A stretch of 64,000 nt of DNA from NCBI RefSeq assembly GCF_001435445.1, contig NZ_AZDH01000014.1, positions 62,001 to 126,000 on the forward strand, written 5' to 3'. A model generated the notes under the pieces. It searched no databases, was not told where the DNA came from, and was given only the letters and a program-made list of their open reading frames with translations. Origin of the DNA: Companilactobacillus kimchii DSM 13961 = JCM 10707 (GTDB taxonomy: Bacteria > Bacillota > Bacilli > Lactobacillales > Lactobacillaceae). The position numbers and the translations under genes are program-made. Of the stretch, positions 9,028 to 19,451 are shown piece after piece (position 1 is the stretch's first letter; every line of letters begins with the position of its first letter).

Positions 9028-9062
9028 GTGGTCATGATGAGAATCTAAATTTTCTCTCCCAC
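9028..9062 (-). promoter_or_regulatory. Putative L1-binding hairpin upstream of rplK
   Basis: GUGG (9062-9059), GAGAA/UUCUC (9056-9052 with 9043-9039) and CCAC (9031-9028) form a two-helix stem with a 2-nt and 7-nt asymmetric internal loop. It is nearly identical in plan to the one before rplA, in the same position 15-20 nt before the ribosome binding site. Confidence 0.5.
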
Positions 9063-9121
9063 ATGTATGTGTCAAAAACATACCGTTTTATAGTAGCACG
9101 GTCTACTCGTCTTATCAATAA

Positions 9122-9670
9122 CTATTTTTGTTTTTCAACTGATGTAAAGTCAACTTCGGCTGATGTCATACGACCAAACATATCAACGTCAACTTTAAGT
9201 TTTCTGTGTTCATCATCGATTTCAGTGATCTTACCTGTTGTGTCAGAGAAGGCACCATCAGTAATCTTAACTGTTTCACCAACTTCAAAGTCAGATGGTT
9301 GATTTTGTGCACTCATACCGAATTGACTTAGAATGTTATCAATTTCTTCAGGTAATAGTGGTGCAGGCTTACTACCAGAACCGTGACTGCCGACAAATCC
9401 GGTAACACCTGGTGTATTACGAACGATGAACCATGATTCATCAGACATAACCATTTCTACTAAAACGTAGCCAGGGAAAGTTTTTTCCATTTCTTTCTTT
9501 TCTTTACCGTTTTTCATTTTTGTTTCTTCTTCTTCAGGAACAACTGCACGGAAAATGTAATCTTCCATACCCATTGATTGAGCACGTGATTCTAGATTTT
9601 CCTTAACTTTATTTTCATATCCTGAATAGGTATGTAAAACATACCATTGTTTTTCGCCAGCTTCAGCCAT
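9122..9670 (-). CDS. nusG: Transcription termination/antitermination factor NusG
   Basis: Start at ATG 9670-9668 (MAEAGEKQWYVLHTYSGYE) with GGAGG 5 bp upstream. About 182 residues: NGN domain (FPGYVLVEMVMSDESWFIVRNTPGVTGFVG) and C-terminal KOW domain (FEVGETVKITDGAFSDTTGKI). It binds RNA polymerase and couples to ribosomes or Rho. Upstream, a terminator-like hairpin separates it from secE. Confidence 0.97.
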   Translation of the reverse strand: MAEAGEKQWYVLHTYSGYENKVKENLESRAQSMGMEDYIFRAVVPEEEETKMKNGKEKKEMEKTFPGYVLVEMVMSDESWFIVRNTPGVTGFVGSHGSGSKPAPLLPEEIDNILSQFGMSAQNQPSDFEVGETVKITDGAFSDTTGKITEIDDEHRKLKVDVDMFGRMTSAEVDFTSVEKQK

Positions 9671-9691
9671 AATTTCCTCCAAAATTCAAAA

Positions 9692-9724
9692 TAAAAAAAC
9701 TCCGAACCATGTCGAAGTTTTTTC
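9692..9724 (-). terminator. Hairpin terminator between secE and nusG
   Basis: The inverted arms AAAACTCCG (9696-9704) and CGAAGTTTT (9713-9721) form a stem with a U-tract (A-run 9693-9699) on the coding strand. It is short and may be only partly effective. Confidence 0.6.
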
Positions 9725-9764
9725 CGTTAGTTCCATAATAGCAAATTTTTTACGTACTTACAAT

Positions 9765-9950
9765 CTATTTACCCATTACGAAGTGCTGCAATAATGTAAT
9801 TAGACCCCAATCAACTAATGCAAAGAAGATTGCATACATCAATGAAGTACCAATAACGGTCCATGTATCACGTCTATTTTCTTTGAATGTAGGCCAAACG
9901 ACTAATTTCATTTCATCTTTGACGCTACCAAAAAATTTAAATAGTTTCAT
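9765..9950 (-). CDS. secE: Preprotein translocase subunit SecE
   Basis: 61 residues with the short Firmicutes SecE form: a cytoplasmic amphipathic region (SVKDEMKLVVWPTFKENRRDT) and one membrane helix (TSLMYAIFFALVDWGLITLL). It stabilises SecY in the membrane. GGAGG precedes the ATG. Placed between rpmG and nusG as expected. Confidence 0.96.
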   Translation of the reverse strand: MKLFKFFGSVKDEMKLVVWPTFKENRRDTWTVIGTSLMYAIFFALVDWGLITLLQHFVMGK

Positions 9951-9964
9951 GTAATCCTCCAGAG

Positions 9965-10114
9965 TTATCTTGTTTCTTTATGTAGTGTATGTTTACCACA
10001 GTGCTTACAGAACTTTTTAACTTCTAGACGTTCTGTTCTATTTGGGTTCTCAGTAATTGTATAGTTACGTGAGCCACAAACAGTACAAGCAAGGGCGACT
10101 TTTCTTAATCCCAT
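9965..10114 (-). CDS. rpmG: 50S ribosomal protein L33
   Basis: A 49-codon frame from ATG 10114-10112 to TAA 9967-9965. It reads [20 protein letters not shown], then [19 protein letters not shown]. Two CxxC pairs show the zinc-binding (C+) form of L33. A GGAGATAAAC-type site precedes the start. Order rpmG-secE-nusG is conserved. Confidence 0.96.
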   Translation of the reverse strand: MGLRKVALACTVCGSRNYTITENPNRTERLEVKKFCKHCGKHTLHKETR

Positions 10115-10195
10115 GTTTATCTCCAAAACTAATTTGTTTTAATCTTATTAATTGTAAACTCTGGAAGTTGTTTTGTCCATTGCAATCTCACATGA

Positions 10196-10759
10196 CTATA
10201 GTTTCTGATCACGTTTTATCTTCTTTTTGCACCGGTTAGCTGCTTGTATAATCTGTTTCATATCACAACGAGCTTCGGCACAAGCATCGTGCATTGACAC
10301 CTTTCCCAGCAGGAATTGAAAAGCCACTAATTCTATACGACTCATTTTAATCATAATCTTTTCTAATTGATTAGATATATCGACACTATCGTTATTTTCT
10401 GCAACTTTATCATCAAATTTACCTTTACCAAGTAATCTGTCATACGATTCCGTTTGCTGATTAGCCTTACGTTTAATGGCATTCTCACGCCTAATGATAT
10501 CTATAATGTGATTCTGAAATTTTAATTTAAAAAAGCTTCCGAATTTGGAACCACTGTTGCCATCGAATAATTTACAAGTTTGATAACAGACTAAAAAAGC
10601 TTCCTGATACCAATCATTACGATCATAACCATCAATGAAATATTTAATATACATATTATCGATCATTGGCCGGTATCTTCTGACCAACCTATCTAGTGCT
10701 GCTGAGTCATCATTTTCTCTAATCAATTCAATCCATTGCTTTTCTTGTTCAACTTTCAT
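10196..10759 (-). CDS. sigH: SigH-like alternative sigma factor
   Basis: 187 residues. It shows a sigma-70 region 2 (LDRLVRRYRPMIDNMYIKY...WYQEAFLVCYQTCKLFDG...FGSFFKLKFQNHIIDIIRREN) and a weak region 4 at the C-terminus. The position between rlmB and rpmG is that of sigH in Bacillus and of the competence-type sigma factor of lactobacilli. In L. sakei and relatives this factor activates com genes. No ribosome binding site is evident before the ATG, and the upstream rlmB terminator suggests a separate transcript. Confidence 0.85.
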   Translation of the reverse strand: MKVEQEKQWIELIRENDDSAALDRLVRRYRPMIDNMYIKYFIDGYDRNDWYQEAFLVCYQTCKLFDGNSGSKFGSFFKLKFQNHIIDIIRRENAIKRKANQQTESYDRLLGKGKFDDKVAENNDSVDISNQLEKIMIKMSRIELVAFQFLLGKVSMHDACAEARCDMKQIIQAANRCKKKIKRDQKL

Positions 10760-10830
10760 TTTACTTTTTTACGAATAATAATTTTGTAATTTAAAAGTAC
10801 CACCCACTTAAGGCAAATTTAAGCGAACAC

Positions 10831-10843
10831 TTGTTTACAACAA
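10831..10843. promoter_or_regulatory. Inverted repeat upstream of sigH
   Basis: TTGTT-TAC-AACAA, a perfect 5-bp dyad about 75 bp before the sigH start. It overlaps a candidate promoter on the minus strand (TTGCAA, 17 bp, TAAACA). An operator role is a guess. Confidence 0.3.
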
Positions 10844-10896
10844 TTTAAATATGCTTGCAAAAAATCATTTTATAAATCCATCCAAAATCCTTAATA

Positions 10897-10938
10897 CAAA
10901 AAATTCTAAGCAAGAGTTTATCTCACTTAGAATTTTTT
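10897..10938 (-). terminator. Terminator after rlmB
   Basis: AAATTCTAAG (10901-10910) pairs with CTTAGAATTT (10926-10935), with a U-tract on the minus strand from the A-run at 10898-10903. Confidence 0.8.
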
Positions 10939-10940
10939 AA

Positions 10941-11729
10941 TTAAGCATTACGTGAAGCAAAAGCTTGATACAACAAAACACCTGTCGCAACTGAAGCGTT
11001 CAAACTTTGTACATGTCCAACCATCGGAATATTCAAAGTTTGGTCAGCCTGTTTCAATACTAATGGTGAAATACCCTTACCTTCGTTACCAATAATTAGA
11101 GCAACTGCTCCCTTGGCATTCCAGTTACGATAGTTGTCACCTTCCATAGCTGTTCCAAAGACCCAAACATTACGTTTCTTCAAGTCCTTGATGGTATTAA
11201 CTAAATTAGTTACACGAACAACTGGCACGTGTTCAATCGCACCTGTCGATGTTTTAGCAACCGTTGAAGTTAATCCAGTTGAACGATGCTTTGGAACAAT
11301 AATTCCATCTACACCGACGGCATCAGCAGTACGCATGATTGAACCTAAATTATGAGGATCTTCAATTTTATCCAAAATCAAAATGAATGGATCAGTACCT
11401 TTCTTTTCAGCACTCTTGAAAATATCTTCCATTTCAGCGTATTGATAAGGAGCAACATAAGCAGCCATCCCCTGGTGGTTACCACCGTTACTAATATCAT
11501 CTAGCTTATTCTTAGGTACTTCTTGAACAATCAAGCGATCACGCTTAGCTAACTTGATAGCTTCAGCAATATGTTCACTAGAAAGTCCCTTTTGAACTAA
11601 AACTTTGTTAACACGCTGATCAGCTGTAGCGGACTTCAATAATTCAATTACTGAATGTACACCATAAACTAATTCGTTTTCTTCTAAATTGTTACTACTG
11701 TTGTTACGTTTATTCGAATTTTCTGTCAT
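10941..11729 (-). CDS. rlmB: 23S rRNA (guanosine-2'-O-)-methyltransferase RlmB
   Basis: About 262 residues, SpoU/TrmH family. It has an N-terminal substrate-binding domain (LVYGVHSVIELL) and SPOUT knot motifs (LDKIEDPHNLGSIMRTADAVG, IIGNEGKGISPLVL, MVGHVQSLNASVA). It methylates G2251-type positions of 23S rRNA. The ATG at 11729 is chosen; a GTG three codons earlier (11738) is equally possible since neither has a clear ribosome binding site. Either overlaps the end of mrnC, implying coupling. Confidence 0.93.
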   Translation of the reverse strand: MTENSNKRNNSSNNLEENELVYGVHSVIELLKSATADQRVNKVLVQKGLSSEHIAEAIKLAKRDRLIVQEVPKNKLDDISNGGNHQGMAAYVAPYQYAEMEDIFKSAEKKGTDPFILILDKIEDPHNLGSIMRTADAVGVDGIIVPKHRSTGLTSTVAKTSTGAIEHVPVVRVTNLVNTIKDLKKRNVWVFGTAMEGDNYRNWNAKGAVALIIGNEGKGISPLVLKQADQTLNIPMVGHVQSLNASVATGVLLYQAFASRNA

Positions 11730-12123
11730 CTGCTTCACCCACTTCTACTTCATTTATGCACCATTGTGCCAATTCTACAACTCGGTCTTTGTTGCCGGTA
11801 ATATCTAAATAACCAAAAAGTGCTTCAAAACCTGTAGACATATGATAAGTGACGACACTTGTATTCTTAGCTTTAGTATATTTTTTAGCATTACGTCCGT
11901 TCTTATAAATTCTGATTTCTTCATCAGAAAGAATTCCCTTATCCATCATCAAAGTAATCAATGATGCTTGGGCTTTCGCGGAAACGTAGTGTTTGGCTTG
12001 TTTTTGTAGTTCATTAACCTTGGTAATATTTTTGCCTAAAAGATGTTCACGAATAAAGACTTCGTAGACTGCATCTCCTAAATACGCCAAAGTTACTCCG
12101 TTAAATTGTTTAACATCAGTCAT
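11710..12123 (-). CDS. mrnC: Mini-ribonuclease III
   Basis: 137 residues. A solitary RNase III domain ([18 protein letters not shown], then [17 protein letters not shown] and [20 protein letters not shown]) without a dsRNA-binding domain. It matures 23S rRNA ends in Bacillus. It overlaps cysS by 8 nt and rlmB by about 20 nt, the conserved cysS-mrnC-rlmB operon. Confidence 0.94.
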   Translation of the reverse strand: MTDVKQFNGVTLAYLGDAVYEVFIREHLLGKNITKVNELQKQAKHYVSAKAQASLITLMMDKGILSDEEIRIYKNGRNAKKYTKAKNTSVVTYHMSTGFEALFGYLDITGNKDRVVELAQWCINEVEVGEADDRKFE

Positions 12124-13519
12124 TAATATGCCACCGTGTTCCTTGTGGTGTATCTTCGAGGATTACACCCATTTCTTTTAATTGATCACGTAATTTATCA
12201 CTTGTTGCAAAATCTTTATCTGCACGAGCTTGGTCACGTTGATCGACCATTTCTTGAATTTCTTTGGAAAGGTCTTTTTGTTCGTCCAATTTAATTCCTA
12301 AGATACTTGTCAATTCAGTCAAAGTCTTAAGAATCAATTCGACACTAGTCTTCGCTACTTTATCTTGGGCAGAGTAGTTATTAGCTAAACTAACCAAATT
12401 AAAAATTTCTGTCAAACCATTTTGCACATTGAAGTCATCGTTCATTGCTGCTTTAAAATCAGCCACAATTTGTTCAACTTGTGCTTGAATATCATCAGTT
12501 TCATCAGTCGCACCATCAAGTCGGAACTTCAAATTGTTATAAGCTGTCTTGATTTTCTCAAGATTATCAGCAGCCTTTTGTAAGTTCTTTTGTGAATATT
12601 CAAGTGGACGACGATAATGTGTTGATGACAAGAAGAAACGCAATACTTGTGGATTAGTCTTTTGAACAAGATCATGCACTGTTACAAAGTTTCCGAGTGA
12701 TTTACTCATCTTCTCATTATTTTCAACTGTGACAAAACCGTTATGCATCCAATAGTTAACAAATTTTTGACCAGTCTTAGCTTCACTTTGGGCAATCTCA
12801 TTTTCATGATGAGGGAATTCCAAATCTTGACCACCACCATGAATGTCAAAGGTATCGCCGAGATACTTAGTTGACATAACTGAACATTCAATATGCCAAC
12901 CTGGACGACCTTCACCCCATGGGGAATCCCACTTGATCTCATTTGGTTTAGCTTTCTTCCACAAAACAAAATCAATTGGATCTTGCTTCTTGTCGAATTC
13001 AGTTTCACCGATATGTTCACTGGCACCCTCAACTAATTGATCAATGTTTTGATCAGACAATTCACCATAATGTTTGAACTTTCTAGCACGATAGAAAACA
13101 TCGCCATCAGATTCATAGGCATAACCTTTGTCAATTAAAGCTTTGACAAAATCAATAATCTCTTGAATATTATCTGTAGCTCTCGGATTGATAGTTGCCT
13201 TTTGAACATTGATAGCTGCAATATCTTCGTAGAAAGCCTTGATAAAACGGTCTGCTACTTCAGGTACAGTAATGCCCTCACGATTAGCTTCTTTGATCAT
13301 CTTATCGTCAACATCAGTAAAGTTGGAAACAAATTTCACTTTGTATCCTAAGAATTCTAAATAACGACGAACTGTATCAAAAGCTACAATTGAGCGTGCA
13401 TTTCCGATATGAATATAGTTATAAACCGTTGGTCCACAGACATACATTTTTACTTCATTAGGTGTTAATGGTTTAAATTCTTCTTTTTGGCGTGTTAATG
13501 TGTTGAATATCTTTAACAT
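12116..13519 (-). CDS. cysS: Cysteinyl-tRNA synthetase
   Basis: About 467 residues. Start at ATG 13519-13517 ([15 protein letters not shown]), with AGGTGAAG just upstream; a GTG three codons earlier is less likely. HIGH-type motif [19 protein letters not shown] (KMSKS loop), and zinc ligands around CGPTVYNY and WHIECSVMS. Charges tRNA-Cys. Heads cysS-mrnC-rlmB. No T-box leader is present in the 93-bp gap to gltX. Confidence 0.97.
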   Translation of the reverse strand: MLKIFNTLTRQKEEFKPLTPNEVKMYVCGPTVYNYIHIGNARSIVAFDTVRRYLEFLGYKVKFVSNFTDVDDKMIKEANREGITVPEVADRFIKAFYEDIAAINVQKATINPRATDNIQEIIDFVKALIDKGYAYESDGDVFYRARKFKHYGELSDQNIDQLVEGASEHIGETEFDKKQDPIDFVLWKKAKPNEIKWDSPWGEGRPGWHIECSVMSTKYLGDTFDIHGGGQDLEFPHHENEIAQSEAKTGQKFVNYWMHNGFVTVENNEKMSKSLGNFVTVHDLVQKTNPQVLRFFLSSTHYRRPLEYSQKNLQKAADNLEKIKTAYNNLKFRLDGATDETDDIQAQVEQIVADFKAAMNDDFNVQNGLTEIFNLVSLANNYSAQDKVAKTSVELILKTLTELTSILGIKLDEQKDLSKEIQEMVDQRDQARADKDFATSDKLRDQLKEMGVILEDTPQGTRWHIND

Positions 13520-13532
13520 AATCTTCACCTAT

Positions 13533-13580
13533 ATAAAAAAGGGGTTGAGGCAAAACTAAGTTTTCCTTCAACCTCTTTTT
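13533..13580 (-). terminator. Terminator after gltX
   Basis: A GGGGTTGAGGCAAAAC arm (13541-13556) pairs with GTTTTCCTTCAACCTC (13560-13575), with an A-run on the left giving a U-tract on the minus strand. A T-run on the right would also serve the other strand. Confidence 0.82.
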
Positions 13581-13612
13581 GTTTTATTTATTTTGTATCT
13601 TACAACCCTTGC

Positions 13613-15109
13613 CTATTTCATTTCAGCCAATGTCTTATCGATATTTGCTAAGGCTTGTTTCTTACCAAATAATTCGATTGTTTCAGCGATTGCTGGACCA
13701 TGCATTGTTCTTGTAGTTGCAATTCTGGCTGGCATGTATAGTTTTCTACCTTTAACACCAGTATCAGCTCTAACTGATTGAATAGCATCCATAATTTGAG
13801 CAGCTGTGAAACGAGGTAATTTTTCTAGCTTACCTTTCAAATCTTCAATAGCTGTCTTAGCATCGTCATCTTCTAGTTCTTTTTGTTCATCATCTGTTAG
13901 ATGTTCTGGTTGATTGAAGAAGACATCTGCCAAGTCAATGATTTGTTGTGTATAACTCATTTGTGGCATGTATAGTTCTGTTAAATGTCTTACCCATTGA
14001 ATTTCATCTGTAGTTGGATCTTCTGAAACTCGTTTAGCTTCAACCAAGTTAGCTAATACTAAGTCAGTGATTTCACTAACATCAGCATGCTTAACGTATT
14101 GGTTGTTGACCCATTCTAGTTTCTTTTGATCAAACTTAGCTGGTGACTTGCTTAGACGATGTTCATCAAAGATCTTGATGAATTGTTTACGTGTAAATAA
14201 TTCATCTTCACCAACTGGTGACCAACCTAGTAGAGCAATGAAGTTAAACATAGCTTCTGGTAAGTAACCTAATTCACGATATTGTTCGATGAATTGGAGA
14301 ATTGATTCATCACGTTTACTTAATTTCTTACCAGTTTCAGTATTAATGATTAATGTCATATGACCGAACTTAGGTGCTTCCCAGCCTAATGCTTCATAAA
14401 TCATCAATTGCTTTGGTGTATTGGCAACATGATCATCACCACGAAGAACATGACTAATTTCCATCAAGTGATCATCAACAACAACGGCAAAGTTGTATGT
14501 AGGCATACCATCACGTTTTTGGATAACCCAATCGCCACCGATAGTATCTGAACCAATTGAAACTTTACCTTTTACGATATCGTCCCATTCATAGTTCTTA
14601 CCAACTGGTACATGGAAACGAACAACTGGTTGTAATCCAGCGTCTTCAGCTTCTTTGATTTTAGCAGCCTTTTCGTCTTCAGACATACCTTCAAATTCGT
14701 ATTCATAGTGAGGCATTTGACCATGAGCTTCTTGATCTTCACGCATCTTTGTTAGTTGTTCTTCAGTCAGATATGATTTGTAAGCCAAGCCCTTTTCTAG
14801 CAATTCATCAATATATTTTTGATAAATTTCTTTTCTTTCTGATTGACGATAAGGACCATAGTCTCCACCAACATCTGGACCTTCATCCCAATCAACGCCA
14901 AGCCATTTAAGGTTTTCTAGTTGACTCTTTGTACCACCTTTAACGTTACGTTTTGTATCTGTATCCTCGATACGGATTACAAAAGTACCTTTGTGACTAC
15001 GTGCAAATAGGTAGTTAAAGATAGCTGTTCTAGCATTCCCAATGTGTAAGTGACCTGTTGGACTTGGTGCATATCTTACACGAATTTTATTATCTGACTT
15101 TTTTGCCAT
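13613..15109 (-). CDS. gltX: Glutamyl-tRNA synthetase
   Basis: 498 residues. [20 protein letters not shown] holds the HIGH motif and KLSKRDES the KMSKS motif. Charges tRNA-Glu (and in Gram-positives also tRNA-Gln before amidation). The ATG lies inside the 3' end of yacL (20-nt overlap). Last gene of dut-radA-yacL-gltX. Confidence 0.97.
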   Translation of the reverse strand: MAKKSDNKIRVRYAPSPTGHLHIGNARTAIFNYLFARSHKGTFVIRIEDTDTKRNVKGGTKSQLENLKWLGVDWDEGPDVGGDYGPYRQSERKEIYQKYIDELLEKGLAYKSYLTEEQLTKMREDQEAHGQMPHYEYEFEGMSEDEKAAKIKEAEDAGLQPVVRFHVPVGKNYEWDDIVKGKVSIGSDTIGGDWVIQKRDGMPTYNFAVVVDDHLMEISHVLRGDDHVANTPKQLMIYEALGWEAPKFGHMTLIINTETGKKLSKRDESILQFIEQYRELGYLPEAMFNFIALLGWSPVGEDELFTRKQFIKIFDEHRLSKSPAKFDQKKLEWVNNQYVKHADVSEITDLVLANLVEAKRVSEDPTTDEIQWVRHLTELYMPQMSYTQQIIDLADVFFNQPEHLTDDEQKELEDDDAKTAIEDLKGKLEKLPRFTAAQIMDAIQSVRADTGVKGRKLYMPARIATTRTMHGPAIAETIELFGKKQALANIDKTLAEMK

Positions 15110-16364
15110 TTCTTTGTTCTCCCCTTTTACTTCTTGAGTTATTTCTATTCAAATTCTTATTGCCATTATTGCGGTTATTACGTTTGTTACCACCATTATT
15201 ATGGTTATTCGAATTTTCTTTAGAATTACTCTTTTCCTGGATACCATGCATTGAATGCTTAGGTTTTGCAAATATCATTTTACCAGCATCAGTTTGCAAT
15301 GCACTAGTTACAACGACCTCAACGTCCTTATCAATGAAGTATTTACCTTCTTCAACAACAACCATCGTACCGTCTTCTAGGTATGCGACACCTTGCTCTC
15401 TTTCAGTACCCTCTTTTATAACTTTAACAGTCATCGTTTCTCCTGGCAAAACCATAGGTTTCAAAACTTTGGCTAATTCGTTAATGTTAAGCACTTGAAC
15501 ATTCTGAAATTCACTTACCTTACTTAAATTATAATCATTTGTGATGACAGCACCACCGATTTCTTTAGCTAATTTAAGTAATTTCATATCCACTTCTGGA
15601 ATATTATCATAATCACGCGTTGTAGTTGTATAGTTGATACCTTTATCCATTTTCATTTCATTTAAAATATCAAGTCCACGACGACCACGTTCACGCTTTT
15701 GATTATCACTGGAATCTGAAATCAATTGCAACTCATGTACAACGAAATCAGGAATCATCAACTTACCTTCCAAAAATCCAGTGTGTGCTAGTTGATGAAT
15801 TCGTCCATCAATAACAACTGATGTATCTAAGATTTTGTATGGATAGTAATCTTTCTTAGCTGAACGACGTGTAACTTCACCTTCTGAGGCTAATGCATCA
15901 CTCTTTTCAGCTGCTGGTGCAGTTTTAGTGTTACGTTTTGTGATTGAGAAATTACTCCAATCATTTCGACGACTTGTTCCCATTCTAAAACCAATCCAAC
16001 CAAAGACGATCATTAAGATGACGGGGATAACATTTGAAAACATGTTACTCATCATATAGAAAGGTATGGAAATAATATTGGCTAATACTAAACCACCAAT
16101 TAAGAATCCAGCACCATAAATGATCCACCCTGGTGAACGAGAATTCAAATACTTCTCAATTCTTTGATTTAATTCCAAAATTGGTTTAACAAACAAGAAT
16201 GACAAGAAATAAAATACAATACATCCAATAAGTCCATCAAAATAACCGTTATTAACAAAAGCAATTCCTGCTAAACCTGAAATTTCCCATAAACTTGGTA
16301 AAACGGTAATTCCGACGGCGATACCAAGTAATGCAAAAATTATATTTACTACGATCTTTCGCAT
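15090..16364 (-). CDS. Membrane PIN/TRAM-domain protein (YacL family)
   Basis: 424 residues. About four N-terminal membrane helices (residues 5-110), a PIN nuclease-like domain ([40 protein letters not shown]) and a TRAM domain ([33 protein letters not shown]). The function in the family is not established; a membrane-tethered RNase is a reasonable inference. The last ~45 residues are an Asn/Arg/Lys-rich low-complexity tail that extends over the gltX start. Between radA and gltX as in Bacillus. Confidence 0.9.
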   Translation of the reverse strand: MRKIVVNIIFALLGIAVGITVLPSLWEISGLAGIAFVNNGYFDGLIGCIVFYFLSFLFVKPILELNQRIEKYLNSRSPGWIIYGAGFLIGGLVLANIISIPFYMMSNMFSNVIPVILMIVFGWIGFRMGTSRRNDWSNFSITKRNTKTAPAAEKSDALASEGEVTRRSAKKDYYPYKILDTSVVIDGRIHQLAHTGFLEGKLMIPDFVVHELQLISDSSDNQKRERGRRGLDILNEMKMDKGINYTTTTRDYDNIPEVDMKLLKLAKEIGGAVITNDYNLSKVSEFQNVQVLNINELAKVLKPMVLPGETMTVKVIKEGTEREQGVAYLEDGTMVVVEEGKYFIDKDVEVVVTSALQTDAGKMIFAKPKHSMHGIQEKSNSKENSNNHNNGGNKRNNRNNGNKNLNRNNSRSKRGEQRNGKKVR

Positions 16365-16377
16365 ATATGCCTCCTAT

Positions 16378-17751
16378 TTAAAATATTTTGTTCATCGCAT
16401 CAGTTACGGTACTGACACCAACAATTTGAATCTTATTATCTTTAGACCAATCTCCCATATTATTCTTGGGAATAAAAATACGTTTGAAACCTAATTTTTC
16501 TGCTTCATTTACTCGTTGGTCAATTCGATTAACACGACGGATCTCACCGGTCAATCCAACTTCACCTACAAAACAATCAGTTCCTGGGATACCCATATTC
16601 TTATAACTGGAGGCAATTGACATCGCTAAGGCAAGATCAATTGCTGGTTCATCTAATTTAACGCCACCAGTTGATTTCAAATAAGCATCCTGATTTTGGA
16701 GCATCAAATTACCACGTTTTTCTAGAACAGCCATAATCACTGATACTCGATTATGATCCAATCCTGTGGCGGTTCTTTTGGCATTACCAAAAATTGTAGG
16801 AGTGATCAAAGATTGAATTTCAACCAAGATTGGTCGAGTTCCTTCCATTGAAACTACTACTGCTGAACCATTGGCATCCGCTAAACGCTCCTCTAAGAAA
16901 ATCTCTGATGGATTGGATACTTCCACCAGACCCTTAGTCCGCATTTCAAAAATACCAATTTCATTTGTTGAACCAAAACGGTTCTTAACAGAACGTAAGA
17001 TTCGATAACTATGGTGCGTGTCCCCTTCAAAGTATAGAACAGTATCCACCATGTGTTCCAATATTTTTGGACCAGCGATGGCTCCACCTTTAGTTACGTG
17101 TCCAACAACGAAAACGGTGATGTTATCTTGCTTAGCAATATTCATCAATTCAGCTGTAACCTCTCTGATTTGAGAGATACTACCAACAGCAGAAGTAATT
17201 TCTGGTTCATCCATTGTTTGCACAGAATCAATGATTAAATAATCCGGATGCATCTCGTTGATTGTTTGGCGGATATAACTCATATCTGTCTGAGGGTACA
17301 AATAGAGATTTTTACCCGAAATATCCAAACGGTCGGCACGCATCTTAATCTGTGAGGCACTTTCTTCACCAGAAACATATAATACTTTACCACCAGTATT
17401 TGCTAACTGTCCTGAAACCTGTGTTAACAATGTTGATTTACCAATACCAGGATCACCACCAATCAAAATCAAAGAACCGGGAACGATACCGCCCCCGAGA
17501 ACTCGATTCAATTCAGATAGATCTGTCTTAATACGAGGTTCCTTTTCAAAGGAAACATTATCAATACTAACTGGTTTAGACTCTAGGTCACTAACTCGGC
17601 GGCTCGGAGTTGCCTTTGCTTTAGCAGATTCAGGATGATCTACTTCCTCAACCATCTGATTCCAAACGCCACAGTTAGGACAACGTCCTAAATATCTAGG
17701 TGAGACGTAGCCACAATTTTGACATACGAATTTTGTTTTAGCTTTTGCCAA
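16378..17751 (-). CDS. radA: DNA repair protein RadA
   Basis: A TTG start at 17751-17749 is chosen: AAAGGA is 9 bp upstream and the protein then begins [18 protein letters not shown] longer ATG form would overlap dut and has no counterpart in the family. About 457 residues: CxxC zinc finger (CQNCG...CPNCG), RecA-like Walker [11 protein letters not shown], the Rad[12 protein letters not shown] motif and a Lon-like C-terminal domain. It is a branch-migration helicase in recombination. Confidence 0.95.
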   Translation of the reverse strand: MAKAKTKFVCQNCGYVSPRYLGRCPNCGVWNQMVEEVDHPESAKAKATPSRRVSDLESKPVSIDNVSFEKEPRIKTDLSELNRVLGGGIVPGSLILIGGDPGIGKSTLLTQVSGQLANTGGKVLYVSGEESASQIKMRADRLDISGKNLYLYPQTDMSYIRQTINEMHPDYLIIDSVQTMDEPEITSAVGSISQIREVTAELMNIAKQDNITVFVVGHVTKGGAIAGPKILEHMVDTVLYFEGDTHHSYRILRSVKNRFGSTNEIGIFEMRTKGLVEVSNPSEIFLEERLADANGSAVVVSMEGTRPILVEIQSLITPTIFGNAKRTATGLDHNRVSVIMAVLEKRGNLMLQNQDAYLKSTGGVKLDEPAIDLALAMSIASSYKNMGIPGTDCFVGEVGLTGEIRRVNRIDQRVNEAEKLGFKRIFIPKNNMGDWSKDNKIQIVGVSTVTDAMNKIF

Positions 17752-17770
17752 TAAAATAGTTCCTTTCTTA

Positions 17771-18313
17771 TTATATTCCTGAAGAACCAAATCCTCCATT
17801 ACGTTTCTTCAATCCGCCTTCATCTTCATCAGTTGTTAGATAATTGATAAAGATGCCTTGAGCTAAACGTTCGCCCTTTTTAACCTTGTAATCAATAGGG
17901 AAAAAGTTGATCAATTGAACAAATAATTCTCCCTCGTTACTTTCATTATTATAGTAATCAGCATCTATTACACCAATACCATTAGGGATAGCTAAGCCGC
18001 GTTTTAATGGATTGCTCGAACGACTGGCCATGATCAATACTTCATCTTCTTGCATATAAGCCTTAACTCCAGTTGGTACTAGCACTGGTTTAATTGACTT
18101 TTGAACTTCAGCTAATTTATCATCATCAATTTTACCTTTATTTAAAATGAATTTTAAAACATTAAAGAAGCCAAATTTCCAAATTGAAGGAACCACGAAA
18201 TCTTCAGCACTTTCAATATCGTAACCAGCAGCATTTTTAGTTTGACGAACTGGTAAATTAATTCCTTTACCTTCGTATTTTTTCACAATCTCGAATCCAC
18301 GTTTTTTAGTCAA
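17771..18313 (-). CDS. dut: dUTP diphosphatase
   Basis: 180 residues. Trimeric dUTPase motifs: [11 protein letters not shown] (I), [27 protein letters not shown] (II/III), GERLAQGIF (IV), NGGFGSSG (V). Hydrolyses dUTP to dUMP. A ~25-residue insert ([20 protein letters not shown]) after motif I makes it longer than the usual 145-residue form. First gene of the radA-yacL-gltX group, divergent from the acetyltransferase. Confidence 0.93.
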   Translation of the reverse strand: MTKKRGFEIVKKYEGKGINLPVRQTKNAAGYDIESAEDFVVPSIWKFGFFNVLKFILNKGKIDDDKLAEVQKSIKPVLVPTGVKAYMQEDEVLIMASRSSNPLKRGLAIPNGIGVIDADYYNNESNEGELFVQLINFFPIDYKVKKGERLAQGIFINYLTTDEDEGGLKKRNGGFGSSGI

Positions 18314-18443
18314 ATTGAAAACTCCTTAAGCATTAGATAACTAAAATAATAGCATTTTAGCCCATATAAAACTATTGATTACACTGACTTTCTTCTTATA
18401 ATAGAGTAATATTAAAATAAATAATTCAGCAGGAGGTAATTTT

Positions 18444-18746
18444 ATGGAATTAAATCATGAGGATGGACGTTTTTATCTTGAAGACAATGGCAAAACAATT
18501 GGTGAATTAACTTATTCCAAGGTTGAAGACAACGTTATTTCACTCGATTACACTTATGTTGACGAGTCTTATCGTGGTCAAGGATTAGCCGGTAGACTCT
18601 TTAATGCAGCTGTCGACTTTTCTGACCTTAAAGGATTAAAAATTGTTCCCGTTTGTGAATATGCCAAAGCTGCTTTTGAAAACAAACCAGAAATCAGATT
18701 TTTATTAACTGAGAATTACCAAAAGCTTTTAAAGGGGGAAAAATAG
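18444..18746 (+). CDS. Small GNAT-type N-acetyltransferase (YjdJ-like)
   Basis: 100 residues. It has the short GNAT pattern with [25 protein letters not shown] (acetyl-CoA loop QGLAGRL) and [16 protein letters not shown], typical of the compact Gcn5-related family. The substrate is unknown. AGGAGG precedes the ATG. The stop overlaps the rpiA start by one base, so they are cotranscribed. Confidence 0.85.
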   Translation: MELNHEDGRFYLEDNGKTIGELTYSKVEDNVISLDYTYVDESYRGQGLAGRLFNAAVDFSDLKGLKIVPVCEYAKAAFENKPEIRFLLTENYQKLLKGEK

Positions 18747-19435
18747 TGAATCAAGATGAATTAAAGAAAGCAGTCGGTGTTAAATCTGTCGATTACTTCA
18801 AAAGTAATATGGTAGTCGGACTTGGTACTGGCTCAACTGTTTATTATATGATTGAAGAACTCGGACGTAGATACCAAGCTGGTGAGATCAAAAATATCGT
18901 CGCTGTAACTACTTCTTCACGTTCTGAAAAACAAGCTAAAGAATTAGGTATCCCAACTAAAGACTTAAACGAGGTTGACCATATCGACCTTACTATCGAT
19001 GGTGCTGATCAAATTGATAAAAATGGTCAAGGTATCAAAGGTGGCGGTGGTGCCCACTTGCTTGAAAAAATGGTTGCTACAAATTCCACTCGTAATATCT
19101 GGATTGTTGACCAATCAAAAATGGCTGATACATTAGGTAGTTTCCCATTACCAACTGAAGTGATTCCATTTGGTTGCGAGAAAACTTTTACTGATCTTGA
19201 AAAAGAAGGTTTGAACCCTCAATTCCGTCTCAATGAAGATGGCAGTCTCTTCCTTACACACAACAAGAATTACATTATTGATCTAAAAATTGGTGAAATC
19301 AAACATCCACATTTGTTGGCAGATTGGTTGGACCATCAAGTTGGAATAGTTGCACACGGACTATTTCTTGATATAGTTAATACTATTATCGTTGGTTACG
19401 AAGATGGACCTAAAGTAATCGACAATATCAGATAA
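18746..19435 (+). CDS. rpiA: Ribose-5-phosphate isomerase A
   Basis: 229 residues, GTG start overlapping the preceding stop (TAGTG), with AAAGGGGG upstream. Motifs [26 protein letters not shown] and [16 protein letters not shown] are complete. Interconverts ribose-5-P and ribulose-5-P in the pentose phosphate/phosphoketolase route. Confidence 0.97.
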   Translation: MNQDELKKAVGVKSVDYFKSNMVVGLGTGSTVYYMIEELGRRYQAGEIKNIVAVTTSSRSEKQAKELGIPTKDLNEVDHIDLTIDGADQIDKNGQGIKGGGGAHLLEKMVATNSTRNIWIVDQSKMADTLGSFPLPTEVIPFGCEKTFTDLEKEGLNPQFRLNEDGSLFLTHNKNYIIDLKIGEIKHPHLLADWLDHQVGIVAHGLFLDIVNTIIVGYEDGPKVIDNIR

Positions 19436-19451
19436 AAAGGAGAATTTTTGT

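Noticed and set aside
13520-13612. T-box leader before cysS
   Set aside because: Only about 90 bp, filled by the gltX terminator; no T-box sequence (TGGNACC) is present.
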